Assembly (NCBI GenBank): GCA_033064195.1
Contig: JARBJD010000300.1
Span: 26,671-90,670, forward strand
Length of the DNA: 64,000 nt
Source: Blattamonas nauphoetae
Lineage: Eukaryota > Preaxostyla > Oxymonadida
Reading direction: 5' to 3'
Position numbers and translations under genes: made by a program
The notes under the pieces: model-generated
Database searches by the model: none
Told to the model about the DNA's origin: nothing
Seen by the model: the letters and a program-made list of their open reading frames with translations, nothing else
Shown: in pieces, positions 44,390 to 55,100 of the stretch
Position numbering within the stretch: the first letter of the stretch is position 1
Layout of the letters: each line of letters starts with the position of its first letter

Positions 44390-46651
44390 ACAGTGCAAGC
44401 ATATCGAAGTGGAACAGAAAAGGAGAAAGTTACAATTCTGCTCGGAGTGCGGAACAAGATTGAAGAAGGTCTGAAAATGAAGGAAATATTCCAAGATCAT
44501 ATTGTGGAAATAATTCAATGTCGATTCGGGATTGATTTGAACTTCTCTCTCTTCCATCATTCTGATTGTTTCTGTGCTGTTCTGGGTTGATGCAGATGAA
44601 AATGGAGAGAGAATGAAGGAAGTGGGGGAGATGGGATTGCGGATGGGATTTGTGAGTGAATTGTGTTTGACATTGGGAAGTGAATGCTCGCCGTTCTTGT
44701 TCGTTTGTCTTCCTTCCTTCCTCCTCATCTCTCCTCTTTCTTCCCCTTTCGTCATTTCTGCTGTTTGTGTGATTGTTGTGGCAGAACGTGGCGTCGAGTG
44801 TGCTGACTCTGGTTGTGGGGTGTGTGTTGCATCCAGAGCGGAAGAAGATGAGCGACCTGCTTCCCTCGCTCCTCTCTCTCACCCACGTCTGCCTCTCTCC
44901 TCCTTCATCTCTTCTCGTTGTTTGTGTTGTGTTGTTTTTTTTGCAGCACGCTGATCCCACTCTGTCTGAGCCCGCGACACACGCTGTTGGGTCTGCCTCT
45001 CTTCTCTTCCTCATCTTCTCTCTCCTCTTCTTTTCGTTTTGCGTTCTTCGTTTTCTTGTTCAGGCTGGTGTGTGACTCGAGTCTGTCGTGTGGGGATGTG
45101 GAGGGAGTGCTGAGTGGGGGAGTGGTGGAGAAGGTGTGCTCGTGGGTGGAGAGTTCGAAGGAAGTCGGGAAAGTGTTGGGTCTGCTTCGAGTTGTGGAAC
45201 AGTTGTGTGTTGGACTGAAAGGAGCTCTTCGATCAGCACTGAAACAAGAACAAGAACAGAAAGCGAAAGAGATGCAGAAAGAGAAAGAGATGTCAGGGAA
45301 GGAACATGGACAGGCTGAACTGAAGGAGGAAGAGAGTCGAGATGGATGGAGTTTGGGGAGTCGGTGCCAATCTGCGTTGGACTTGATGGAAAACACACTG
45401 CTCGGACTGTGCTCAGGTCGGGAGTCGGAAGAGAAGGAGAGCTCGGTGGATGTGGAAGTGACAGGACAAGCTGGATGGATTCTAGCAGTTCATTTCCCGC
45501 ATGTGCTGTCTGGAGGAAGGAAGGAGGTGGGAGTGATTGGGGTGGATGTGGGTCAGGAGATGAGAGCGATGGAGGAGAGGGAGAAGCGAAGAGAGGAAGA
45601 GAGAAATGCAGAGCGGGAATAAGTGAACAGGAAGTTGAAGGAGATAGAGAGAAAAGAAGAAGAAAGGGAAGAAGAAGCGAAGAGAGACGCGGAAGAACGA
45701 AGAAAGGAGCCCGAGCTGAAGATTGCTGAGTTAAACGAGCAAACTGAGCGACACAAGCGATTCTTCGAAGAAGGAGAGGAGAAGGAGAAGCGAAGAGAAG
45801 AAGAAATGAGGAGAAAGATGGAAGAGGTGAAAATGAAAGAGGATGAGAGAGAGAAAGATGCAAAGAGGAGAGAGGAAGCAATTCAGAAGCGGTTGGGGGA
45901 AATCGAGAGAGAAGCGAAGAAAAAAGAGGAAGAGCGAAGGAAGGAGCACGAGCTGAAGATGGCGGAGTTGACCGAGCAGGCCGAGCGACACAAGCGATTC
46001 ATCGAAGAAGGAGAGGAGAGGGAGCGAAGGAAGAAGGAAGATGAGAGAAGGAAGGAAGAGGAAAGAAGGAAGGACGAGATGAAGCGACAGAGTAAAGTGG
46101 GATCAGCAGCAATCGAATGGTTCACAGCAGATGCATACAGATTGTCAGGTTCTGTCTTCACGTGCAACAATTCAAATGAAACTCCAACTCTCCTCTCCGC
46201 CGAGTTTGGGAACGTCGTCGTCAGATTCACTTTCACTATCCAGACAATCTCTGAGTGGAATCGAATCGGAATCGTTGCATCTGCTCTGACTGAGAAAGTG
46301 AAAGGCGGAACCAATTTTACTGATCTTGTGGGTGGAGCTGGATGGGACATGAGATCAGACCGTCGAAAAGCTTACCGACACGGCAAGATTGTCCAATCTG
46401 GATCAGCGTGTGCAGCTGGGAGAGATGGCCAGCGAGTGGTGCTGGAGGCAGACGGGCGAGACGGGAAGAGGACGCTGCGACTGAGCCAGGATGGACAGAC
46501 ACAGCCAACCTTCTTCTCTCGCATTCCTGTCCCCTTCCGATTCGCAATTGTGTTGAATGGCAAAGACGCGATTTCGATTGAGTCAGTGGAAGTTGTGGCT
46601 GAGCCCCAGCTGAGTGGGGGAGGGACAGAGATTCCGATGGACGAAGCATAA
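44390..46651 (+). pseudogene. Coiled-coil/SPRY-like gene, copy 2, with premature stop
   Basis: Same exon structure as copy 1: an exon ending 44702, then 44785-44886, 44947-44990 and 45064-46651, with introns of 82, 60 and 73 nt. An in-frame TAA at 45620-45622 (after EERNAERE) splits the last exon; the same frame continues to 46651. The part after the stop keeps the coiled coil and the SPRY-like domain (AIEWFTADAYRLSGSVFTC to MDEA). Copy 1 has no such stop. The coiled-coil region is longer here than in copy 1. Unless read through, copy 2 would make only the N-terminal part. Confidence 0.75.
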
Positions 46652-46684
46652 CCACAACACTTCCTGTTCTTTCTGTCTCCATTC

Positions 46685-47611
46685 GGCATGGGTTCGGAAC
46701 GTAGGGCCTGGTTCGGAACGTAGGTCTTTCTGGTTTTTCAAGCTAAGTTTGGCAGTCTAAAATGCAGAAATATCACGATACAGTGAATACCGAGAAGTTA
46801 CACACTATCTGAGAATTTTATGCGATCATGAGTTCAACTCGATGGAACAGAGGATCAACCTACACATTCAAAGTTTGTCGCTTTTCTGTTTCTATGATAA
46901 GATATGAACAACTACCGTCAAACAATCACATTCAATTGATGATTTAAAGGTAGAAGGAGACATGATAAATTGAAATTTGATTGTTAAGAAATGAAACCGA
47001 CACAATTGTGTGATGGGTCAGAATTGACGTTTTCTTTCTCATTTTCATCTCATCATGTGAATCATTGAAATATCACAACTAACATGTGAGTTTAAAGGGA
47101 ACGTAATATATTAAAAAGAGAAGTACACCATACTCGAAGGAGAATTGAGGCCTTTTCTTGGAAGGACAGATCTGGCAGTGGATCTGACTCAATTTCATAT
47201 TATCTTTCTCAATTTCACTTATTGTTCTCATCTAAACTGGATTATCCGTTTCATGATTCAGTTTGACGACTAGAAACTCAAAAGCGAGTTGACCTGAAAG
47301 TTGACAGATCTAACAATCAAGGAGATGTTGTCAGCACTGGACAGAAAAATCTCGACCACTTTGATGTGGATTTTCAAATATTTTCCATTTCACTCTTCAT
47401 TCATTTGTTTCTCTCACCTTTTTGTTGAGAAAGAAGAGAATTGCACCAGATCAGAGTCAAAGAACAAAACCAGACCACAATATCATCGTCACTACCCTTG
47501 AAAACTCAATTCGTCTCACATCATCTCCGTGCCCTACATACCGAACCAGACCCTACATACCGAACCTGTGCCCTACGTTCCGAACCAGGCCCTACATACC
47601 GAACCCATGCC
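46685..47611. mobile_element. 927-bp non-autonomous TIR element, 8-bp TSD, with paralogous empty site
   Basis: The left end GGCATGGGTTCGG is inverted at 47599-47611, and both ends have repeated GGTTCGGAACGTAGGG units. CTCCATTC flanks it (46677-46684 and 47612-47619). In copy 1 the corresponding place (about 29785-29800) reads straight through TTTCCATTCTTCATTC without insertion, so the insertion happened after the gene-pair duplication. No coding sequence. The TSD fits hAT. Confidence 0.9.
47520..47611. repeat. Tandem CCCTACATACCGAACC units
   Basis: About five copies of a 17-20-bp unit close to CCCTACATACCGAACCAG form the right subterminal region of the 927-bp element; two copies occur inverted at its left end (46685-46724). 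Confidence 0.85.
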
Positions 47612-47690
47612 CTCCATTCTTCACTCTGTCATTCCCTCAATTCACGACCAGAATTCATTCATCAGTTTCTCAACTCAGTCGGTTATTCTA

Positions 47691-48710
47691 CTATAACATA
47701 TTCGGAGAATATTTTCCATGCCATCCTAATATTTGGCCCAGAATCAACGCATACTGTGCGATGCTGTTGTTCAATCGTTGATTCACAGCATGCAACTGTT
47801 TTTGTTCGATTCCATCCTCCAGCCCTTCACTTTGTAGTATCCTCATGAGAGGTTTCGTTCCTTCACGCATTCTTCCATCGTCAGTCCGCCAGAATGTTAT
47901 GGCTGAATGGGATTTGTCCAGAAAAACGTACATTTGATCGTCAAGGTTCCCTTCGGAGAGGAACAAAACAAAAGCTGGTGGGATTACAGAAGATAGAATA
48001 AATTGCATCGTGGGTGGATGAAAGGCAGCTATTACGAACAGAGAAGCGAGGAGATCGGGTTCGCGGAATTTTTGAATCAACGATTGTGTTTGGAGGATGT
48101 GACGAAAGATATGATCCAGATATTGGCGGGAAGGAACAATCACATTGTTAAAAACTGTTTCTCGAATGACATCTTCCGATTCCTGCACACCACTGTAGTG
48201 TACTTCTCGAAGTTCGAATGGACATCCATATCTGATGGAGTAGGAAACACAAGAAATCATGGTATCGTGGAAATGTTCATTCCCATCAAAAGGACGAGTG
48301 TGTGGTTGGATTGAACCCATAAGACGACCGAAACCACCGTCTTTGATGAAAGAGAACATGACTAGTGAAGGCGAATTGTTCACCCATCCTTTGAGGAGTG
48401 ACGATCCTGCTTTCCCAACAATCAAGTAAGGGCACCATAAAATAACCCTCATGTGATCCGCAAAAGCTTGGTGTTTGCTTTCGTGGCTATGAAACAAAAA
48501 ATCAGGGAGATCGTTGAGTGATTTGATTCGTTTAGTGCGTATGAAGTCCAACAATCCGACAGCTTTCAATTGCATCTCATAGTCAAGCACATAGTCATCC
48601 TCCAACATTTTGACAAGTGACTGGAAGAGTAGTGAGGACTCCCCAATTGATTTCAGAGTCCGTCCGTTCCAATTCAAGAAAGATGGAGAAGCTGTTGAAT
48701 CGAGAAACAT
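47691..48710 (-). CDS. ARM-like repeat family protein
   Basis: 339 codons, open. It resembles the truncated gene at 24869 (PSFLNWNGRTLKSIGESSLL, FQSLVKMLEDDYVLDYEMQL) and, less strongly, the genes at 21402 and 23342, e.g. GRLMGSIQPHTRPFDGNEHF corresponds to their NVLAVVQPHTFPILGNETII. Helical throughout, no catalytic motif. It is divergent from the interrupted family member starting near 48830, so this is another local cluster of the family. Confidence 0.75.
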   Translation of the reverse strand: MFLDSTASPSFLNWNGRTLKSIGESSLLFQSLVKMLEDDYVLDYEMQLKAVGLLDFIRTKRIKSLNDLPDFLFHSHESKHQAFADHMRVILWCPYLIVGKAGSSLLKGWVNNSPSLVMFSFIKDGGFGRLMGSIQPHTRPFDGNEHFHDTMISCVSYSIRYGCPFELREVHYSGVQESEDVIRETVFNNVIVPSRQYLDHIFRHILQTQSLIQKFREPDLLASLFVIAAFHPPTMQFILSSVIPPAFVLFLSEGNLDDQMYVFLDKSHSAITFWRTDDGRMREGTKPLMRILQSEGLEDGIEQKQLHAVNQRLNNSIAQYALILGQILGWHGKYSPNML

Positions 48711-49082
48711 ATGAAAAACAAACGGCGAGGCGTATTGCCAGGATGACGGTTGGATTTGGAAAGAAAACTGCCCATTCTGGGATTTCAGAGTCGAATAATT
48801 CTAGAATGGGTACGCTGGGATCGAACTCATCGCTTTATGAACTACTTGACTTCTCATGAACAGATTGTCCATCGTCCGAATGTCTCACACGATCAAGTCA
48901 CCGGTCAGGTGTTGGTTCCAGAACAATGGGATGAACATCCTCCCTTTTCATGAACGAAGCATGTGTTGCTTTAAACACAGCCACTGATGCCTGTCTGAAT
49001 GATTCTCCGGAATCACATTCAACAGTCGACAAATTGCACGACCCTTTTCTGAATTTCGATTCGAAGACAAATCTTCAATTTA

Positions 49083-49965
49083 TCAGTCACGGACAAAAGT
49101 AAGTGGCCACCCCTTCCTGCATTTATGAACAGATGATTTTTCACACTTTTTTCGTAAACACTTCACATTCATGAAAGACGGTAATTTTTCAAATATAAAA
49201 CAAGAATAGTGTGGTGAAGTGGAAATCAAGAGATTTGACTGATGTGCCCTGGGAGGCACTTTTGATTGCGGATGTCACAATATGTCTCCTCTTCCAAGAA
49301 GAGGAGATGTGACCTGTATAGTCTGTTCCTCCACTGAGAGCTCTCAACTTCCACTCCTCTCAGAGATACTGGAGGATCCGCGACGAAAAAGTGTGTTTTC
49401 TCTCTTCTTCATCCCTCTTCTGACATCCGTGCAACTCTTCCAACCTCTTTAACTTGTCGTCAGAATGCTTATTCTGTCCTTGTTCGATTGAAAGCTGACA
49501 GTTTTGGTGTGAAAAAATGTGGGAGAAAATGTGCGAATCTCATGTTCTCTACAGCAGGTCATTACAATTGAGAGAAAGTGAGAATACTTAATAACGTCGT
49601 CAGAGAGAGAGTTTGATGTCTTTACAAAGCTGGCTGAAGAGGGATGAAGAAGAGAGAAAACACACTTTTTCGTCGCGGATCCTCCAGTATCTCTGAGAGG
49701 AGTGGAAGCTCTCAGTGGAGGAACAGACTATACAGGTCACATCTCCTCTTCTTGGAAGAGGAGACATATTGTGACATCCGCAATCAAAAGTGCCTCCCAG
49801 GGCACATCAGTCAAATCTCTTGATTTCCACTTCACCACACTATTCTTGTTTTATATTTGAAAAATTACCGTCTTTCATGAATGTGAAGTGTTTACGAAAA
49901 AAGTGTGAAAAATCATCTGTTCATAAATGCAGGAAGGGGTGGCCACTTACTTTTGTCCGTGACTG
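49083..49965. mobile_element. 883-bp Tc1/mariner-type foldback element
   Basis: The left arm 49084-49420 and right arm 49636-49965 are almost perfect inverted copies (one 7-nt indel seen, few or no substitutions), with a 215-bp loop. The terminal sequence CAGTCACGGACAAAAGTAAG is of the Tc1/mariner kind, and TA lies outside both ends (49081-49082 and 49966-49967). No coding sequence. A smaller palindrome (TCTCCTCTTCCAAGAAGAG) lies inside each arm. Confidence 0.9.
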
Positions 49966-50421
49966 TATTGTTCCCTTGTTGCACTTGAGAAGGAGGACTA
50001 TCCCTTTGACTGTGCCCTTCAATATCATGCCGCCATATTTTTGAAAAAACTTGAACCGAATTGGGGAGCAAACCAACAAACAGCGAAACTTGTGACTGAC
50101 CTCGTTCCCTCTTCAGCCGGATCGCCTACTGGCTTTATTGAGAGCATTGTCACTTTGCTGTCATCTCAACACTCGATGTTGAAGACAGCAGCGCTGTCAT
50201 TGCTGAACTGCACACTGGGCAATTCAATGAGAATAATGAAATGTCGTTTCGTGGAATCAGATCTCGGCACCAATGTCTTAGTGTCTCTTCAACCTCACAC
50301 ATTGCCAATCGCAGGAAATGAAACGATAATCAGCAAAATCATCAGAATCATCCACTCTTCAATTGACCTCGCACTTCCATCATCTCTCAGAGATCTTAGT
50401 CTTACTACTGTTGCAGACATC

Positions 50422-50427
50422 AACAAC
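50422..50427. repeat. Probable left 6-bp target duplication of the Polinton
   Basis: AACAAC directly before the proposed Polinton end AGTAGTATAG. Polintons make 6-bp duplications. The right copy lies outside the window, so this is a prediction. Confidence 0.5.
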
Positions 50428-50742
50428 AGTAGTATAGATAACGAATATCGATACCTACCTAGATCGCAATTAGTCCGGGAATTATAATACTGGGAACTGA
50501 ATAGTGATTCTCAATTCCGATTGAACAGAGTATTATTTTTAAAGTACAATCAGCTATGATACCGAAATGCCGGATAATACTTGTTTTCTTGCATTTTGGT
50601 GGATACCTTTTTTGGGTTCAAATTCCATTATTTAGTCAAAAAAGTGACCCCATTTAGTGAGCTTAAATCTAAAGGGTTTTTTTCATTCGATGACAAAACA
50701 AACGTTAATTGTTTTATTATCTGATTTTTTATTTTGTATTAA
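50428..50742. repeat. Left terminal region of the Polinton (expected TIR), noncoding
   Basis: Starts AGTAGTATAGATAACGAATA. Polinton terminal repeats are usually some hundred bases; the partner would be at the right end, outside the window. No gene is seen before the first ATG at 50743. Confidence 0.55.
50725..50742 (+). promoter_or_regulatory. T-rich start motif, first Polinton gene
   Basis: TTTTTTATTTTGTATTAA directly before ATG 50743. This is one of eight such motifs in the element (others near 52132-52157, 56581-56589, 58561-58573, 59826-59839, 60832-60845, 61481-61492 and 63393-63406). The likely role is promoter or transcription-start element with a very short leader. Confidence 0.6.
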
Positions 50743-51360
50743 ATGACGAATCAGCTTACACCAAACAAACTTAACGAGACTCTAAAGAATGAAAAATTAA
50801 TACTAATCACCGAACCAGTTCTGAATCGTTCTGGAACCTCATATTTGGCACATGGTACTTTCGATTATGCGAGTGAAGATAAACCTGATGAGATTTATCG
50901 AGTTTACATTCCTGCTTTCATTAAAGGAGCAAGACCACATCTGAATCCAAACATGTATCACAGATTCGATAACTGTTGCAATAAAGAAAAATTCATTGAG
51001 TCACTACACAGTGAGAATTGTGAACTCGTTGGTGAATACAAAACATCAGAGTCAGTAGTGAAATATCTTCATGAAGGAGTTGAATGGAGAATCAAACCAT
51101 CACAATGGATGAAAGGAGTCAGAACACACAAGATGAAGCGTAAACATTACACTCAATCTTTTGTTGAAAACGAACTGAGAAAGCATAATTGTGAACTCAT
51201 TGATGAGTACAAGAAAGTACACATTCCTTTTCACTATCGAGTGATTGGTGATGATAAAGTATACAAAGCGAGACTTGACGAATGGTTCAGAGCAAAGAGA
51301 AAACCTCACTTGAGAGGAAAGACAGAGAAGAACTCCATCGATGATTCTCCAAATCAATAA
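50743..51360 (+). CDS. Polinton protein with two tandem helix-rich repeat units
   Basis: 205 residues from ATG 50743, preceded by the TTTTTTATTTT motif (50725-50735). Two repeats of about 57 residues: the first has a Trp/Phe-x-x-G-x-R-x-H segment (KGARPHL), then FIESLHSENCELVGEYK and EGVEWRIKPSQW; the second KGVRTHK, FVENELRKHNCELIDEYK and DDKVYKARLDEWF. The pattern of a helix ending CEL-x-x-EYK followed by a beta hairpin resembles small repeat modules seen in phage and large-virus proteins, there often with zinc ligands, which are absent here. A DNA-binding role is possible but not shown. Confidence 0.7.
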   Translation: MTNQLTPNKLNETLKNEKLILITEPVLNRSGTSYLAHGTFDYASEDKPDEIYRVYIPAFIKGARPHLNPNMYHRFDNCCNKEKFIESLHSENCELVGEYKTSESVVKYLHEGVEWRIKPSQWMKGVRTHKMKRKHYTQSFVENELRKHNCELIDEYKKVHIPFHYRVIGDDKVYKARLDEWFRAKRKPHLRGKTEKNSIDDSPNQ

Positions 51361-52165
51361 TGACGAATAGATTATTTTTCTCCTCATTGTTTATTCCGGA
51401 CTAATGACTATGCTCGTGTCACTGTGTCAACGGGTGTCAATGGGTCAAAATTTGATTTTCATTTTTGAAAAGTCCACCACTTGATGAAGTAACTCCATAG
51501 AGAATAAAAAAAAAGGATTTTTTAAAAATTGACCTTTATTTTTGTGACCACCCAAGATTGTACCAACAAGGTCAATATCGACACGGCAAGTTCATTTATC
51601 ATGTTTCTAGAGTGATCTGACAACATTATCTGGACTTATGGGAATTTTCAAAATTAAGGCCGATTTATTTTTTTTCGGATTTTTTATTTCGCATATGAAG
51701 AGTAGGTCCAAAATGTTCAAGTGTGAGACCTCGACGTAATTTCCCTTGATGCTCAGGCAAAATGGTGCCCTTGTGATTAATGCGTAGAACTACTTGGAGG
51801 TTGTGTTGGAGACGGTCGAACTTTCGAGTTTGGCTCCGGGGTTCATGTTGGCTTCACTTAGATGTGACCGTAAATCATGCCCACCCAATGCTTATTCCTT
51901 CAAGGACTTCGCCAGTGTTAGTCGTTAAGTAGGATCACGATAGAATGATCCCCAAAGGAGTATCGGGTTGTCTATAGGAAGCTCGTACGAACGTAAAATG
52001 GAACTAACCTTCACGTATTTTTGTCCTCACCAATGTCAACATAAGCAAAGTCACAATTGTGTCTTCAGAAAAAAACAAGGAGAAAAAAGAAAAGGTTCAG
52101 TTTTGGAGCTCATCAAGAATAATCACTTAACTTTTTTTATTTTTGGATTTTTTAATTCGACTAAA
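51361..52165. other. 800-bp noncoding stretch with an orphan promoter motif
   Basis: No frame above 60 codons. At about 51680-51690 there is a copy of the T-rich motif (CGGATTTTTTATTTCGCAT) followed at 51695 by an ATG with only 14 codons. Downstream, 51780-51980 is less AT-rich than the genes around it, as expected for a structured RNA; the end (AGTATCGGGTTGTCTATAGG) faintly resembles the 3' part of 5S rRNA. The motif for the polymerase gene follows at 52132-52157. Confidence 0.5.
52129..52165 (+). promoter_or_regulatory. T-rich start motif of the DNA polymerase gene
   Basis: ACTTTTTTTATTTTTGGATT then TTTTAATTCGACTAAA before ATG 52166. It decides the start: the frame continues upstream through this motif, but only from non-ATG or isolated codons. 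Confidence 0.6.
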
Positions 52166-55100
52166 ATGGAATCTCCTCTGAAAGTTGTACTAAATTACAT
52201 CACCAAAATTAAACAACTATTTCCAAACACCACGTTTGACTTCAAAGATAAACATGGATATGATAGACACTATAGTCCTGAGAGTAAAAACTACAAACAT
52301 CAAAGATCATATCTCCTGTCAATGCTCAAGAACCCAGACGTTCACTTCGAAGGACCAACAAAGCATATTGGTGATAGTGATATCGAGAGTTTCATTCAAC
52401 AAATTGAACAACAAAGAGAACAACAAGCAATTCACAAACAGAATGAACAGAACAACAATGCAATGATGAATGAAGAGGATCACAATGTCATTATCATCGA
52501 TATGAAAGCTCATCCAAGAATAAACGAAACTGAACTGAAGAAGCAAGTGTTCAAGATCACAAGGAAACTAAAGTCAATTGAAGAGAAGCTGATGGATCAT
52601 TGGATGAAGAATCTGTTGATCATTCAAAAGAAAAATGAACGAATGGAATCAAAGGATGTGAAGTCATTCAATGGATTTAACGAATGTATCCTACTTGCTG
52701 AACCACGAAACAAAAACGCATTCAATTCATGTTTACAGAGTGCACGAAGAAAGTTTAAAAAGAACGAGATCGAAAAAGAAACTACCAATGGAAAACCATA
52801 TCAGTTGTACTTCCACAATCACTTGAAGAACGTTGAGGAAATCACTACATTTATCAGGACTGTGTATGAAAAAGAGAAGGATCATCCATTCAAGATCAGT
52901 ATTGACTTTGGTAAGATCGTTGAGAGAAAAGATGGTAACGAGACAACGTACAATGATTTCAGACCAGAATTGGAGAACACATCAAAGAGTTTCCCAACAG
53001 TAATTCGTAATGAGGCAGACGTCAATGAGTATTCGAAGTATGCGATCAATCTGATCAAGGAATCACAAGAGAGAACACTAATGCATACCAAGTCAATGTT
53101 TATCGCGTTTCATTCTCTATTGGTTGCTGTCTATCGATTTCCAGTTGCAGGAAAAGCAAATGCTTTACTCACCATCCACATGAAGACACACAATATCAAA
53201 TACGTTGATTCTCCATACAATATTTGTTTCTTTCAAGCTGTATCCCACAAAACACTTCCAGATACTCCAGAGAGGAAAATTCCGCAGAATACTAGAAATG
53301 CTGAAGCACACCGTCTGTTTGCAGTATGCAAGAACCTCACCCACCTCACATCACATCAATTGACACCATTTCTACAACAATATCCTGGATTTGATATTGC
53401 ATCTGACATGGAAGAAACAATGAAGATCCTAAACATCACAGTTCACATTTATGAATACGATGAGGATAATAAAAAGTACTTTCTTAGTCAGTCTTATGTC
53501 AACGAAAACGATGATGCTCTGGTTGTACCTATTCTCATTGTTCCACTAACTGCCACTATGGTTCATGTGATGTTCATAGCTGATCCTGAAAAACTAACGG
53601 GATTTAAACTCTGTCCATATTGTCAATCGAGAGGATTCCAAGTGAAGGATACAAACTTCAAGAGATACTACGAGAAGCATCTTGCTGAATGTAAAGAACT
53701 TGATGGAAAACACATGAAGAAGATCCAACTTGATCGTACACCAAGACCTTATGTTCCACACATCCTCAACAATAGAACGTATGAATTTCTGATGGCACAC
53801 AAAAGACAAGACGAATTCAAACCAACACAATACTACATCACTTACGATTTCGAAACAATGGAAGATCTCATTCTTGACAACTTATTCTCTGATGACAACA
53901 CACAATTAATCTCACACTTGAAGCCTCTCTCTGTTGCATCAGCAATCAAAACAAAATCAGGAGTGAAGTCAATCTACTTTGATCTTCGAAATGGAAAAGA
54001 CTTTGTGAAGCAGTGGATCAGAGAACTCTTCAAACATGCAGAAACAGTTCGCGAGGACAACTACTACGAAGACCCAGAGATTCCTTCTCAGAATGAAGTC
54101 AGTGTAATTGGATTCAATAGCTCTAGATTCGATATCAATCTCATCTTCCGTGATCTCGTTGATCAGGATTGGAAAGTGGTGAGCTTCCTTGGATCCACAA
54201 CAAAGTACAAACAAGTATTGATCAGACACGAGAAAACACAACAAGTGCTCCGCTTTATTGACATGATGTCATACACTGGACCAATGACATTGGATAATGC
54301 AGTCAAAGCCTTTGGAGGAAACACCACTCTTCAGAAATCATTCTTTGCTTACGAATCGTTTGATTCATCAGACTACGACACAGTGTTGAGCAAACAAGAA
54401 CCATTCTCCAAATATGAATTCTACTCCAGTCTGAACAACAGTGAAATGTCTGATAGTGACTACCAATTGTACCTTGATGATTGGAACAAGCGAGGATTCA
54501 AGAACCGTTGGGAGTACCTCAAGTTCTACAACATTAGAGACGTCGAATGTATGATTGCACCACTTGACAATCTGATCGATTTGAACTTCCAATACAAAGT
54601 GGATATGTTGCACAATCTCTCATTGTCAGCAAATGCATCTGCAATCAAATATGCATGTGCCTATAAGGAATTTGATATAGATGAGGATTACAATGAATGT
54701 GACCAGTCTGGACCAATCAAAATCACCAAACAATACTGGAAACATAAAGTTGAAGGATATAGGTATCAAGACATGAAAGCACATCGCAATACAGACAAAA
54801 ACGTTACAGAAGCTGACTATGAATGGTTCGAACAAAAGTGCAAGAGAGTTTGCTACATCTGCAAGAGTCACTTCTCACAAGCAGTACGACCAACACTGGA
54901 TAGAATCGACAATTCGAAAGGACATTCAAAAGAGAACGTCAAGATCTGCTGCGATTACTGCAACACCTACAAGTCAGACAAAGATGAACATCTCACAAGA
55001 TTGAGAATTCAACTGAAGAAGTATTGCATCTGGAAATCACTTCCAATGACTCTGACCCATGAGCAGACCTACCATAAACTGAGAGCAGCAGTGACTGGTG

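Larger units (their letters stand above)
48830..50427 (+). pseudogene. ARM-family gene broken by a foldback element and by the Polinton
   Basis: N-terminal pieces read HEQIVHRPNVSHDQVTGQVL and HDPFLNFDS, then EDKSS in a shifted frame, which points to an older deletion. The frame is cut at TA 49081-49082 by the foldback element. Removing it with one TA joins to IYCSLVALEKEDYPF in frame, matching IYCSLVTLVKEEYPF in the paralogues. The gene continues to TTVADINN and ends at 50427, where the Polinton begins; paralogues go on for another 150 residues or so. It has been hit at least three times. Confidence 0.75.

Noticed and set aside
51780-51985. 5S rRNA gene
   Set aside because: The end (AGTATCGGGTTGTCTATAGG) resembles the 3' part of 5S rRNA, but the 5' half, loop C and the pairing arms cannot be recognised. 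Infernal with the 5S model would decide.
51968-52165. N-terminal 66-residue extension of the DNA polymerase
   Set aside because: It would start at a TTG or at ATG 51998 and would run through the T-rich start motif. The ATG at 52166 follows the motif exactly as in the other genes.
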